The notes under the pieces are model-generated. The model was not told the DNA's origin. It made no database searches and saw only the letters and a list, made by a program, of their open reading frames with translations. Of a DNA stretch of 64,000 nucleotides, positions 25,580 through 36,765 are shown piece after piece. The position numbers and the translations under genes are program-made. This stretch comes from Thermothelomyces thermophilus ATCC 42464. Lineage: Eukaryota > Ascomycota > Sordariomycetes > Sordariales > Chaetomiaceae. Positions within the stretch are counted from its first letter, which is position 1; each line of letters starts with the position of its first letter. Location of the stretch: positions 2,976,001 through 3,040,000 of the forward strand of contig NC_016472.1 of NCBI RefSeq assembly GCF_000226095.1, given 5' to 3'.

Positions 25580-26639
25580 TAATATATCGATAGCTACTAG
25601 TTTGCTTAGTAATAGTAGTAATAGTTACTACCCTAGTAATAATAAGAATAAAGAGTATTATATAAGTTTTCCTTACCTATACTAATTTTTTTTTAGCTAT
25701 TATATATATATATAGGGTATAGACTAACTCCTTATTTTATAGTATAAGAATGCTAACCTTTCCCTTAATAGGTATATTATTAAAGGTAACTCCTTTAATA
25801 AGGAATTTAAACTATAGCCTAAGAAGTAATAATACTATCTATTATATATTAACTAACTTCTTAGAGGTAATAAGGTCAAGTATATCTAAGGTTAAAGCGC
25901 TTTCTATATAATGTACTATAAGAGCTATAAAAGCTATATTTAGGATCTATAGCTCTAGGTTAATAACCCCTACCTATATATAGGCATTAAGAAAATCGTA
26001 GGTTATTATAATGCTAGTACTACCTTTGCCTCCCCTACCTACTATAAGATTGCTAACTAAGGCGCCCGTTATACCATCCTAATGCCTAAGTTCTCTATAT
26101 TAATACATTTGTTCCCTACGCTTTTTAAGGCTACCTAGTCTAACCGCTTACCTAGATAGGCCACCTTTGCCCCTACCTAGGCTATAAGTTCTTATCATTC
26201 TAGTAATGACTTCGCCCTAGTTACTACTACCGCTACCCCTAATACCTCTACCTGCTATAGTAACATTATCTAGCCTGCTACCGGCCCTAACCCTACCTTA
26301 CAAGCTACTAGGCAGCTTATATACTACACTATAGTATAGAATGATAGTATACTATGCTAGATATAGCATACAAACGAGAATATATCGACTTTAGTCGATA
26401 CTAATGCCGCCCTTATTGCCTACGTCCTAGGCACCCTGTTACCTGCCTCCCACGCCTGCTCAAGCGCCTCTATATGCCCTATACCTATGCCGATTAACTT
26501 TAGCCATTCCCATGCCCGCCGCTCTTCCTTGCCTATCGATCATACGGCTTGCCCGGTCTATAACCGTGACGACCTTACCCTTGCTACTATAACTATTATT
26601 TTAGAGAGGGAAGATAAGGAGGAAGAGGTTATAGAGTAA
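25580..26639 (+). pseudogene. Antisense accessory gene in Chr2-b, spliced
   Basis: Same place and strand as 12799-13858 in Chr2-a. Exon 1 (to 25654) again codes for D-S-Y-F-A and a former poly-Gln run. The intron is 25655-25742 (GTATTA...TATAG, 88 bp). Exon 2 (25743-26639) is exactly 897 bp, the same as in Chr2-a, with no indel. The last 90 or so codons are open and end REDKEEEVIE and TAA. Near 26540-26560 the two copies differ by changes RIP cannot make (AKRAIR against IDHTAC) while staying in frame. I do not recognise the product. Coding status is inferred from promoter, splice phase, length conservation and the shared end. Confidence 0.55.
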
Positions 26640-29600
26640 ATATATCGTATACTAGTTAGTATGTTTGTTTTTGTTTTTATAATTAGATTATCTCTATAGG
26701 CGTATCTATAATATAGTTGTAATGTATCTGTGACATGACTGTAACGCGCCTACCGCTCGTTCGCCTTAGGTTTGCCTACCTATATAAAAAATTTATATCG
26801 TTTACTTTTATACTCTCCCCTACCTCCTATTTATAACTAGTCTATTATAGTGGTATATATCTCCCTATTTCTATTCGAATGTATTAAGTGCCTTAGTGTT
26901 TTCTAGATTTTTTAATGGTTCCTAAGTTAGGGTATTATATCCCTTCTATTTTATTAGTATGTTATGTCGATTTCCTTTTCCCTTTACGTTCCTAGCTATA
27001 AAGATTACTTTTACTTTATATTCCTCCTATAGTAGTCCCTTTCAAGAAAGTTCTAATACTAGGTCCGGTTAGAAATCTAATATATATTATAAAGGTAGTA
27101 GGTTAGATATAGCACGCTTAATAAGGTTAATATAGAAGGTAGGGTAGAGGCTATAGGGAACATTTAGAGTCACTATTAGTAGCGTTAGTACCGTAATTAC
27201 TTTATACTTAGCATTGACCTAGTCAAGTTTACGGCTAAGGCAGTTAGTCTTAATATTATATAAGAATAGCTATACTTTATCCTTTACCTTAAACCTTTTA
27301 GCTAGGCATTAAGAATAATTAGCGTTTTCTTATTAGCGCTACTATATATATATAATAGCGGCCTAGGTTTATTCTATACCTTCTCTTAGGTAATGTAAGA
27401 AATTAGTAGCTTTTCCTTATAGGGTTAAGGTAAAAGCGTCTAGTAGGTCGGTAAACTATATTAGGCTTATATTATAACTATAAAGGAGGTAGCTCGCGCT
27501 TATCCTAGTTACCGTCAAGTTATAGTTATTGATCATAAGCTAGTATATAGGTAGATATTTAGGCTAATCATACTAGGCAAAGGAAATAACAATCCGTAGG
27601 ATAGTCTATACTCCCTAGTTTATACGTTCCATGCCTCTATCTGTCTATAGATAATAGGCTATTAATAGTAGCTATTCAATTCCAATAGTCTTATAGAGAG
27701 TAGTCTAAAACTAGCTAAGCTAGTCCGAACCGCGATCGGTAATAATTTGTGTCAGAAATCTATAAAACTACTACTATACATCCTAGAACTAGAGTATATA
27801 CGCCTCGGCTCCTATTAAGGATATAGCTTTGAGCTAGACGTACTTTGACAGCCGGTCGGTAATTACCATAAGGTACTAGGGTGATTTCTCGTCTTATATA
27901 GGGAGATCGACTATAAAATCGATAGAAATCTGTTTCCAGAAGTAGTTAGCAATAGGTAGGGGCTAAAGGAGTCCTTGTCGTAGTTAACGTAAAACCTTAG
28001 CCCTTCGACACGTATAATAGTTCCTTATAAACCTCTTTATATCTAGGGATATAAAGTCCTAGTAGTAGTCCTATTAGAGCATTTTAAATAACCTATTCCT
28101 CCCTAGGTAGCCCGATATAAGGGAGTTATGGACATGTTAAAGAATGGTAGTTATAAGTAGCTCCTATATAAGAAGCTAAAGTCTACCCTAGAACTAAAGG
28201 GCACCTTATATATTAAGGGAGCAATCTATAATCTGGGTCTACGCTATATTCGCTTCCTTTAGAAATTTTCGGGCCCTATCCCGGATAGCCTAAAGCTAGT
28301 ATACGTAATATTTGTCCTTGATAACTCCCTTATCCTATAAGACTACTAGCTATTCGTCTATAAAAATGGTGCTCCCCTTCGGGAGGTAGGATGCTCCGGA
28401 TAATGTCAAGGAATCTGTTATATCTATCCGGATAGCAGGGAAAAGTTATACTATATACTATACGTCTTTAGGAAAGTCTTATTCGCGATAGGACAAGGCG
28501 TTAGGGTAGAATGCTTACGACTTAGATTAGTAATAGAGCTTAAAGTTAAAGAGGGAGAGTATCTTAGCATATTAAGCTTGCCACTTACTAATTAAATAGG
28601 ACTAGGAAAAGTATTCGAGATTTTTATAGTTAGTTAAGATCTAAAAGGGGGCTATAATACTATAAAGCTTAGCTAACTAAGCCTTTAGGTATAAGATAAT
28701 TATAAGCAACTCCTTATTATAGATTATATAGTTCTATTTGGCTAGGGTTAGTTTTGTAGAGTAATAGGCTATAGGGTATAGGACCCTGTCTTCTCCTTAC
28801 TAGGATAGATACCTTCCTAGTGCTATCCTAGAGTAATCTGCCTTAAGTACTGTCTCTCGTTCGGGGTCCTATTATACAAGGACAGGTTCTAATATAAAGG
28901 CCGTCTTAAGGGCGTCAAAGGCTTTCTATTCCTTAGTCCCTTACCAGAATAGGGTATTCTTATAGGTTAACCGTGTCAAGGGTTCTATCAGCCTGGAAAA
29001 GTTAGGGATAAAGTCTCGGTAAAAATTAGCAAACCCTAGGAAGCTTTATACTCCCTAAACCTTCTATAGTACCTCTTATTCGCGGATAGCGGCTAGCTTT
29101 TCAGGGTCTAGACAGATCTAGGCCCCTACCTCTATAATATAGCCAAGGTACTTGACTTCTTTTATAGCAAATACGCACTTCTTAAGGTCTAATATAAGTC
29201 CTACTTTCTATAACCTTTAGAGTATATCCCTTACTTACCTTATATAATCTTTCCTACTACCTAAAGTATAAATTAAGATATTATTAAGGTATACTATTAT
29301 AAAGTCCCTAAGTATTAGGCCAAGAGCATTATTAATATATTATTAGAAAGTTATAAGTGCGCTTATAAGTCTAAAAGGATAGATAAGCCACTCGAAGAGG
29401 CTAAACTAGGTCTAGAATACTATTAAATATTTATAGCCCTCCGCGATCTAGATACGGTAGAAGGCCGCCCGGACATCTAACTTTATAAATTACTTAGCTC
29501 TGGCTAGGGAGTAAAGCGTTTCCTTAATAAGCGGGAGGGGGTATTGATCTTGCTTTATAATCTTGTTTAGCATTTGATAGTCGATATAGAACCTCTAACC

Positions 29601-30480
29601 TCTGTCTACTTTCTTTACTAAGAGGATAGGGGCAGCGGCCGAAGAGGAGCTAGCTTGGATCTACCCCTTATCTAGTAAGTTAACGACTTGCTTTCGGACT
29701 TCTAATAAATGATCCTATAGTATATTATAGAAAGGCCCCTAAAGGAGTTTAGGGATCTTTCTATCTAGGCCTTCCTTTAATTTGATATAATGATCGGCTA
29801 TACTACGATATAGGGGAAGTCTACTAGCTTTCTCCTTATTAAAGAGATTAGCAAAGTTGTGAAGTTTGTCTAGTAAGGTAACCTCTAACTCTATACTAGG
29901 CCCTAGTTAGGTACCTTTATTCCCTATGCCTTTTCCGTTAAATTAGTATCTTAATTCTAGGATAGTTATTATTTCCTAGATACTAGTAATTAGGAAGGTG
30001 TCGGAAGTCTTCTTCTTCTATACCCTCTAAATTATACCTATAAAGACTATACCTATAATTTAGGAGATTCCTATCTGTCTTGACTATGAAGAGATCTTAT
30101 AGATAAGTAATCCTAGTTATATCCTAATTTTAAGAACGTCTATATATATATCTAGTTTAACCTCTTAGTATTCTATCTATAGAAGACCTAATATAACGTT
30201 ATATATAAGTCCTAGGACTATATAAAGTACGGCCTAACTCTCCTAGCTATTGATATCTATTATAATATAGGCTATCTAAGTGATTTTCCGGTCCTATTAT
30301 GGCCTAGTTATAGTCCTAAGGGTACGTACGATAGGTAAACTAATCTACTCGATTCCGAGCTTCTAATATATTCTCTCGCTAATAACGCTATAGCTAGAAT
30401 ATCTACTATCTATTTAAGCATTTATAAAGCTAGTAAAGTTAAGGAAGATTAAAATAAGAAAAGGAGGTCTATCTATTCTT
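26640..30480 (-). pseudogene. Chr2-b pol: protease, RT, RNase H, integrase, chromodomain
   Basis: Reading minus from about 30430, the protease motif is IDSRYSSYSVISERI (the Cys of the CSS triplet is Tyr). RT at about 29720-29000 shows YPLPLIKETLYSLARAK, RAAFYRI and active site YLNN at 29291-29280 (YLDD before RIP). RNase H and integrase follow to about 27290, then a chromodomain at about 27030-26860 with RNVKGKGNRHN and IKWKGYNTLT. The arrangement and motifs are those of common ascomycete chromoviruses. Stops are TAG/TAA. Non-functional. Confidence 0.85.
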
Positions 30481-31700
30481 TTGCTAATCTTTGTAAACTT
30501 GTCTTCTAGGTAGTCGTAGTCTTTAGGCCCCCTTATAAGACTTTGCTTAGAGGCTACTCTTTTCCCTACTTACTATCTTCTTTATTAGATAGGTTATTAT
30601 CTTTCTTCTAATCCTTAGCCTCTAAGGCATTAATATTGGTTCTTAGCTAGCTCTACTATACCGGCCTTAAAGTAAAGGCAAAGTAACACTTAGTAATAAA
30701 GTGACTCTTCTACTTATACTAGATATATACTCCGGCTGCCTATCAGGCTATATATACTTCCGGACTAACCTATTTCGCCTATAGGGTATTATCTTTATAT
30801 TTTTCTGCCCTGTTCTTATTAGATCCCTTCCTCTATAGGTTAGTATATAATAAGTTAATCCCGGTCATTAGTATATCTCCTTTTATATCCTTCTCTCTCT
30901 ACGGTTTAGGTGCTACCTACTACCCCTATATCTATTAATACTTATTACTAAGCCAAAGAGCCTCGAGATCTATAGTAATCTTATAGTATTTCTTAACTAC
31001 TATTATATAATTATTCTAGAGAATTCCTTGTCTAACCACTATATATTTAAGTTTCGGAGAGAGGTATTATTATAATTTGATCAGGTATAGCTTATCGCTC
31101 TAAAGGAGACTGCCTGCCTTTGATAGCTTGGCCTCGAACCGAATAATAAAGGCAGCAAACGGTTCGTCGTCTCTCTATCAAAGGAATTCTAGTTCTAATA
31201 GGGCTACTATCTTCTTATAAGGGTTGGAGAAGATGCTCTTAAGATATTAGAGGAACTAAGTTAGGTCATACCTAACTTTTAGGCCTATAGATTTATAGTA
31301 GGCCGTAACTCGGGTCTATACCTAACGTGTAAGGTTTCCCTGGATAAAGACCTATTAGTTATAATTAGAGCCGATAAAATCTTTATCAGCTATAAGGACG
31401 TGTTCTATCGTACTCTTTCATACTATAAAGAGTTTCTTTTTACCGTCGAAAGGTTGTCTAGTTAGGAGACGCTTCCGCTATGGCTGCTAAGCTTTAAAGG
31501 GTACCCTAACCGACTTAGGGGTCAAGATAGGTTAGGTTTAGGATGCTTAGAGAGTGTCGATCATCGCGTTCTACTATTCTACTACTACTTAAAGGGAGTA
31601 AACAAGCTTCTATAATTCTATTAAGCCTAAGGGCCTATATACCATTGAATCTGTTATAACTACATTATTAATAACTCCCTTAGGGAGTTACTACTAGTAG
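30480..31700 (-). pseudogene. Chr2-b gag, RIPped
   Basis: Minus-strand frame between the 5' LTR and the protease. A zinc knuckle lies near 30735-30690 with residues Y-I-(stop)-Y-K-(stop)-K-S-H-F-I-T-K-C, that is CX2CX4HX4C with the first two Cys changed to Tyr. Upstream blocks such as LFGSRPSYQRQ and WLSNKY are in gag-like sequence. Start codon not assigned. Confidence 0.6.
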
Positions 31701-31714
31701 GAAGGTAGTCGAAA

Positions 31715-32043
31715 TATAATATACTAGCCTTATAGTATCCATAGATAAGTATATAATGTTTTATTTAACTACCTTAGGAAAGAAAAAGAGGAAAAATATA
31801 AAAGTTATACAGAGGAGTGCCTTTTAACCAATATATACGTATATAGTCTGGGTAGGGCCCGGTTAGGCTCCGGGTCGGGCGCTAACCGGGCCCTGGCCGT
31901 GTATCCACCGGACGAGTTACGAACGAGCAACGAACGCTCTACGGACCTGTGGGGCGTGCGGGAGTGGGGCGGGGTAGGTCCATTCCCGTGCCTGGGTAAA
32001 GCCCGGGCGTTGTCTAGCCCGGGTGCAGCCCGGGCCTATAACA
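31715..32043 (-). repeat. Chr2-b 5' LTR, 329 bp
   Basis: The least mutated of the four Chr2 LTRs: stretches such as GTGGGGCGTGCGGGAGTGGGGCG remain. Its + strand end reads CTATAACA, so the element's own ends are TG...CA. Confidence 0.92.
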
Positions 32044-32048
32044 TTAGG

Positions 32049-32720
32049 ACTCTATAGCTGTCTGACTAGATAGGGAAAATCAAGCGGAAGCCTATCTATA
32101 ATTATTAGAACTCTATACTAAGGTACTACTTGATATGGAATTTAATCTAGAAGTTACCGCTAAAAAAGTTACTAAAGCTAGACGAAAAATGGCTAAACGC
32201 TAAAACGAGGCCTACTATTATAAATTTAGAGCAAAGAATGCCTAAGTCAAGGTAGGTAATCTTATTCTAGTTTATAATAACATTTGGCAGATCGATATAA
32301 GCTCGTTTTAAAAACTCTAGTATTGGTAGTATAGCCTATACTAGGTCTAGGAAGTTAGGAATAGGAATACCTACTATCCAGAGACTCTTGATAGTATAAC
32401 TATATAGATACTATATTCCGCGAACCGCATTAAGAAGTTTTTTAAATAGGATAGAGTTTAGCTTAAAGCCGACGAATCTAATAGTTTTCTAGGTAAGTAG
32501 AACCCTTAGAACTAAGAAGTAGGTTCTTTACTACTGGAAGCGCTTAAAGAAGTAGTAATAGAAGAGGAAGCTCCTAGACGAACTAGGTAACTATAACTAA
32601 GTGACTAACTTACTAGATCTAAAGCCTAAGAGCAACGATAGTAATAGCAGGAGCTTATAGTCGAACTAACTAGAGGGAAACTACCTAGATTTCAACTTTC
32701 GAGCTATTAATAGAAATATA
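32049..32720 (+). pseudogene. Gyp3 integrase C-terminal part
   Basis: Continuation of the integrase frame after Chr2-b. The frame gives L-S-D, KIKRKPIYNY, a basic stretch and LVYNN-type sequence expected of the C-terminal nucleic-acid-binding part. Stops are TAG/TAA. The end is approximate. Confidence 0.5.
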
Positions 32721-34237
32721 AATTAACCTCATTCGATTTTACTTCTATTTACTCTTTATTACCTAAACCCCTAATTACCCCTTTTCTATACTACCTTTGC
32801 CCTTTTTCCCTAAACCCCTAATTCCCTACCTATAAGCGCTGTCTACCCTATTTATAAGCTACCTGTTAATCCCTAACTATACCGTCCAAATCTATTAAAA
32901 TTAGAGAGCTCTTTTTCTACGTTATTAGCTAGACATTCTTTAGCTAGCTATTAAGGTTAAATTTAGCCCGACTTATAAGTCAAGGGTTAGGATCTTAGGA
33001 GCTATCGTTAACTATATCTTCCTATAAGTACTTCTTATTACTCTAGTAGCAGTTTCTATACCATCTATCTAGGATAAGACCTATTAAAACGTAGCTATAG
33101 AATAGCTATATAGCATAGATAGTAACAGGCTTCTTATTCCTTAGAGGGATAACCTTAGTTATCGACCTTTGGTAGGACTATTTATAGGCCTAGTATAGTG
33201 CCGGATTCCTATATCTCTAATTAGCTTTTTCTCTAACTAGAGGGAGGAAGTTATTCTTATATATCCCTAAATACTTAGATGAACAAACCGAGAACTCGGG
33301 CCTAGTAGGTAACTATAGTATAAATCTACCGACCAAACGGACTACTATTATTAATTTCTACAAAAACTAGGTATAACTGCCTTACTAGAGCTTCTTTATA
33401 GGTATAGAAGAATTCTATATAGGTAAGAGCAAGTCTTAGGATTCTAAACATCTACTCTAAGGTATTGGGATTAGGGTTTAGCTTCTAGCGAATATATAAG
33501 ACTACCTATATCTTAAGGTACTTAATAAAGAAGAATCTATGGTATAAAAGGAACAATTTATACTAGTACTATATTAAGGCTACCTCTAGGTAATCTAAGG
33601 GTAATAAGGGATCTTCTAAGTAAGCTACCCTTACTATCTATATAAACTTAGGAGGTATAAGGAACCGATTATCCTAGGTAGTCGTCAAATCTACCGGTCA
33701 GTTAGTTATTAAGGGAAGTATAGGCTTAGTATCCTCGTTAATTTTTATATCTTTCTGGATAGAGGATTTATATCTCTAGCGTTTAACTCTTTTAGTAGAT
33801 ATAATGGTTAAACTTACTTATAGGAGCTTATAGCAAGTTCGAAGGGGAAGTAATATAAGAAGAAATAATATTAACCGTCTAAGTAGAGGAAGACGATTAT
33901 AACTAAGAGTTAGTTAGAAGGGTAAAAAAGTAGGAAGAAGTTTAAGGAGAAATAGGAGATACTTATCCTTTAAACAATTTAATAGTTAAGGTACTAGAAC
34001 TACTAGACTTCTATTTAAAGAAAGTATACCTAAGCTAGAATAACCTATTATATAATAGGTTATACTCCTTTATTATTACTAGATAAAATATAAGTTAAGG
34101 TCATTCCTTAAGGTTATAACAAAGAATAACCTAGTTGTATAAGGGCTAACGTAGTTACTTATTAGATAGTACTAGAACTAGTAAATATAGCCTAGAATAG
34201 CTAGATAAGGAAGGTATATAGGAGAAACTAGAAGGTC
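32721..34237 (+). other. Gyp3 non-coding stretch between integrase and the extra ORF
   Basis: About 1.5 kb, AT-rich and RIPped, with no domain I can recognise. CCTAAACCCCTAATT appears twice near 32764 and 32811. The final 100 bases lead into the promoter at 34238. Confidence 0.5.
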
Positions 34238-34245
34238 TATAAATA
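34238..34245 (+). promoter_or_regulatory. TATA box of the Gyp3 extra ORF
   Basis: TATAAATA, then a CT tract (34258-34280) and an A-rich leader ending CAAAATG at 34334. TATA to start codon is 96 bases. The layout resembles the TATA plus CT tract of the Chr2 antisense genes. Confidence 0.6.
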
Positions 34246-34333
34246 CCCCTAACTTAATCCTCCTCTCCTCTCTCTTTTCTATAACTAATAACTATAAACT
34301 ATAAATTACTAACTTATAAAAACGCTAAACAAA

Positions 34334-36300
34334 ATGTCTTCTCCGCCTAGTCAGATAGCTAGGCACCGTTAAGTAAGTGTTCTACCAAGCGATTCTTTTC
34401 CAAATGTTAGTAGTCTAGGTTTTAAGTAACTCTACGTAAGTCTCTTAATAGTAAATATATATAAGGATAACATTAGAGAGTTAGATCAAAGAAGAAGAGA
34501 AGGATCGGTTCCTCTTCCTCTGACTAGAGGGCTAAGCTAACCGAGTATAGGACTATCTTTACTCCTTCCAAGAGAAGATCCCAAAACCCTAAGGCTCTTT
34601 CTTTAGTACCTCCTTATGACTTAGGTTCTAGGGGAAGAAATTGCTAACTACCTAGGGAGTAGTAATACCTAGAAGCTCTTTAACGAACCGTATATTAGGC
34701 CTATTCCCTATCCTAGGGAAGTTATAGCTAGAAGGCCGGAGTAACTTATAAGTCCTAGTCTTAAGACTAATAAGTAAATCGTTAGTTACCTATTTCCCTT
34801 ATATATTAGGCTATATAGCTAGGGGAAGATATACTTTAACTAGCGTTAGTATAATATTACTATAAGCCTATATGATATTAAAGGGCTTATATTAAGAAAG
34901 AAGTACCTAAATAGCTATAACCTCTTAAACCTACTTTAGTATATATCAATATCTTATAAGCTATATGTCTATATCTTTCTAGAGGCCGTTAGTAACTTAA
35001 AGCCTAAATAGTCGGTACTCCCCCTATAAAAATAAAAGGATATAACTAGAAAACGATTCTAGGTAATCCTTTACTACTTATGATAATTATACTAGGCTAT
35101 AGCTATATATAACTAGATAGAGTCCTATCTCTATTATATAGACTCTTACCTTTCTAATAAGCAGAGTCAAAAAAATCCATTTAAGACTCTATAGGATAAG
35201 GTCATTCTCCCTAGCTTTCTTTTTCTATTGCTTAAAGGTTATATATACTAGCCGATAGTATAGGCGATATTAAAGTAAAAGGGTTAGTAGGAATATAGCA
35301 TCTAGGTAGCCGAGTTCTGTCGCTTTTACTTTTAGAAGATATAATAAGGAGATAAGGTACGGCTTAAGCTCCCCTAGTAAAAGGGCTGTCTATATATAGG
35401 GCTGAAAGTAACGAAGGCTAAGAATAAGATATTAACGCTCTAGCTTAGAATAATCTAGATAGCTCTAGGCTATCCGCCTAATAGCTCCCTCTAGCTAGAG
35501 AAACTAAAGAACCCTTAAGGGGATATCCGTCCCTATTAACCACCTAGGTAGCCTATAGATAAGCTACTTTATAGGCTGCCGGTTCTATAGTCATAGCTAT
35601 AGCTAGGACAAGCTAAATTAGTTATCTCTGTCCGGATAGAGGAAGGAAAAGATAACCTACTACTAATAAAGGAGTAACTAGTTATAAAGAAGGATCGTTA
35701 GGTCCCCTTAGACGATATTATCTAGCGGTTTCTTAGCAAGGTACCTAAGGGACTTAGGCTACCTTAGCTACTCTAATAGGCACTTAAGTACCCTTATAAG
35801 CTAAGGATAACTATCTACTAGTATATAGTAAAATAGGTAGAGGAGCAAGTTATAACTATAGAAGGATAAGGAAAACCTTTAAGATTATAGTAATAGTAAC
35901 TAGTAAAGTAGGCACCTTTAGTAATACGACGGCTGCCTAGTCAGACTAAGACAAAGCCAAGTAAGTTAATATAGACATAGAAGATACGCTTGACCTAAGC
36001 TATTAAGAAAGGATAAGCTTATCGGCGTTATCCTAACGATGATCCTACTAAATAGACTCGGCCCCTACTATTTAAACGTTTAGGGCCTAAAGATCTAGAG
36101 CTAGTTCCTAAGTACTTGCCGTAGTTTATAGGCTAGGATACGCTAGATACTAAAGTAAAAGCCTAGTAAAGGCATTAGGCATCTAAGAAACGGCCCTTGC
36201 CTAAAGGTAATAGTAAAGCTAAATAGGCTAGGCATTATAAGGAACGTAAGTAAGGTTTTAGGTCCGAATTCGTTAGTAAGAGCCTTAGGGCAAATTCGAA
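34334..36300 (+). pseudogene. Gyp3 extra ORF downstream of integrase, about 650 codons
   Basis: Starting at ATG 34334 (MSSPPSQIARHR, in a good fungal start context), one frame can be followed to just before the 3' LTR. It has no frame change and its interruptions are nearly all TAG/TAA, as expected from RIP of Gln and Trp codons; one TGA was seen. Around 35300 it has EFCRFYF and GDKVRLKLP. The C-terminal 90 codons are strongly basic (KKRPLPKGNSKAK, HYKERK) and preceded by RPLLFKRLGPKDLELVPKYL. No true stop is evident before the LTR. It is not gag, protease, RT or integrase, and I do not recognise it. Its own promoter and sense orientation suggest a separately transcribed cargo or accessory gene. 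Confidence 0.6.
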
Positions 36301-36309
36301 AGGAAAGTA

Positions 36310-36761
36310 TAGACTAGGGCTAGAAATTCTTAATATAACTAGAGAGGTATGAGGTATAGTTTTGTTTTTCCGGTTCTATAGAGCTTTATTATATATAATA
36401 GATATAAATAGAGGGTTACCTATCTAGGGGTACTAGACAAGATAGATAAAGATAATAGATAGCCTTTAACACTTGTTTACTCTAATAGATTAGAGTAATA
36501 GGATATAGTTCTTCTTTCTTTTGTAAGTTAAGGATATCTTTTTCCATGTAAGTAGACTCTTTTACGTCTGTCTAGAGGGATATTGCTATCACTACCTTTG
36601 CCCCTATTGTCATTACTACCTAGATGGTCGGACTTGCCTACTATGACCGCGAATACTCGGATGCCCTAGACATTTTGAGCCGAGGCTCCTCCCTATCTGA
36701 CTAGACGGAGGTTTGGTTCTAGAGGTGCTAAGTGGTGCCCTAGAGGGTTAGCACTAGCTTA
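36310..36761 (+). repeat. Gyp3 3' LTR, 452 bp
   Basis: Preceded by the purine tract GAAAGGAAAG (36298-36307). Same length and sequence as 17564-18015 apart from transitions. Confidence 0.88.
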
Positions 36762-36765
36762 CTAG

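Larger units (their letters stand above)
24795..32043 (-). mobile_element. Chr2-b chromovirus, complete, minus strand, 7249 bp
   Basis: 329 bp LTRs lie at 24795-25123 (3') and 31715-32043 (5'). Flanks are CTAGG and TTAGG, a 5 bp duplication with one C to T change. It is the innermost and so the youngest large insertion. Parts of its LTRs keep far more G+C than those of Chr2-a. Confidence 0.92.
17564..36761 (+). mobile_element. Gyp3, Ty3/gypsy element of about 11.9 kb, split by Chr2-b
   Basis: Two 452 bp LTRs (17564-18015, 36310-36761) enclose gag, protease, RT, RNase H, integrase and a large extra ORF, all on +. The flanks carry CTAG (17560-17563 and 36762-36765; a 5 bp ACTAG reading is also possible). 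The empty site is present in LINE-b. Without Chr2-b the element is about 11.9 kb, long for a fungal Ty3 element because of a 1.6 kb non-coding stretch and a 2 kb ORF between integrase and the 3' LTR. Confidence 0.85.

Noticed and set aside
32764-32825. CCTAAACCCC repeats resembling telomere sequence
   Set aside because: Only two imperfect units inside a retrotransposon; no array.
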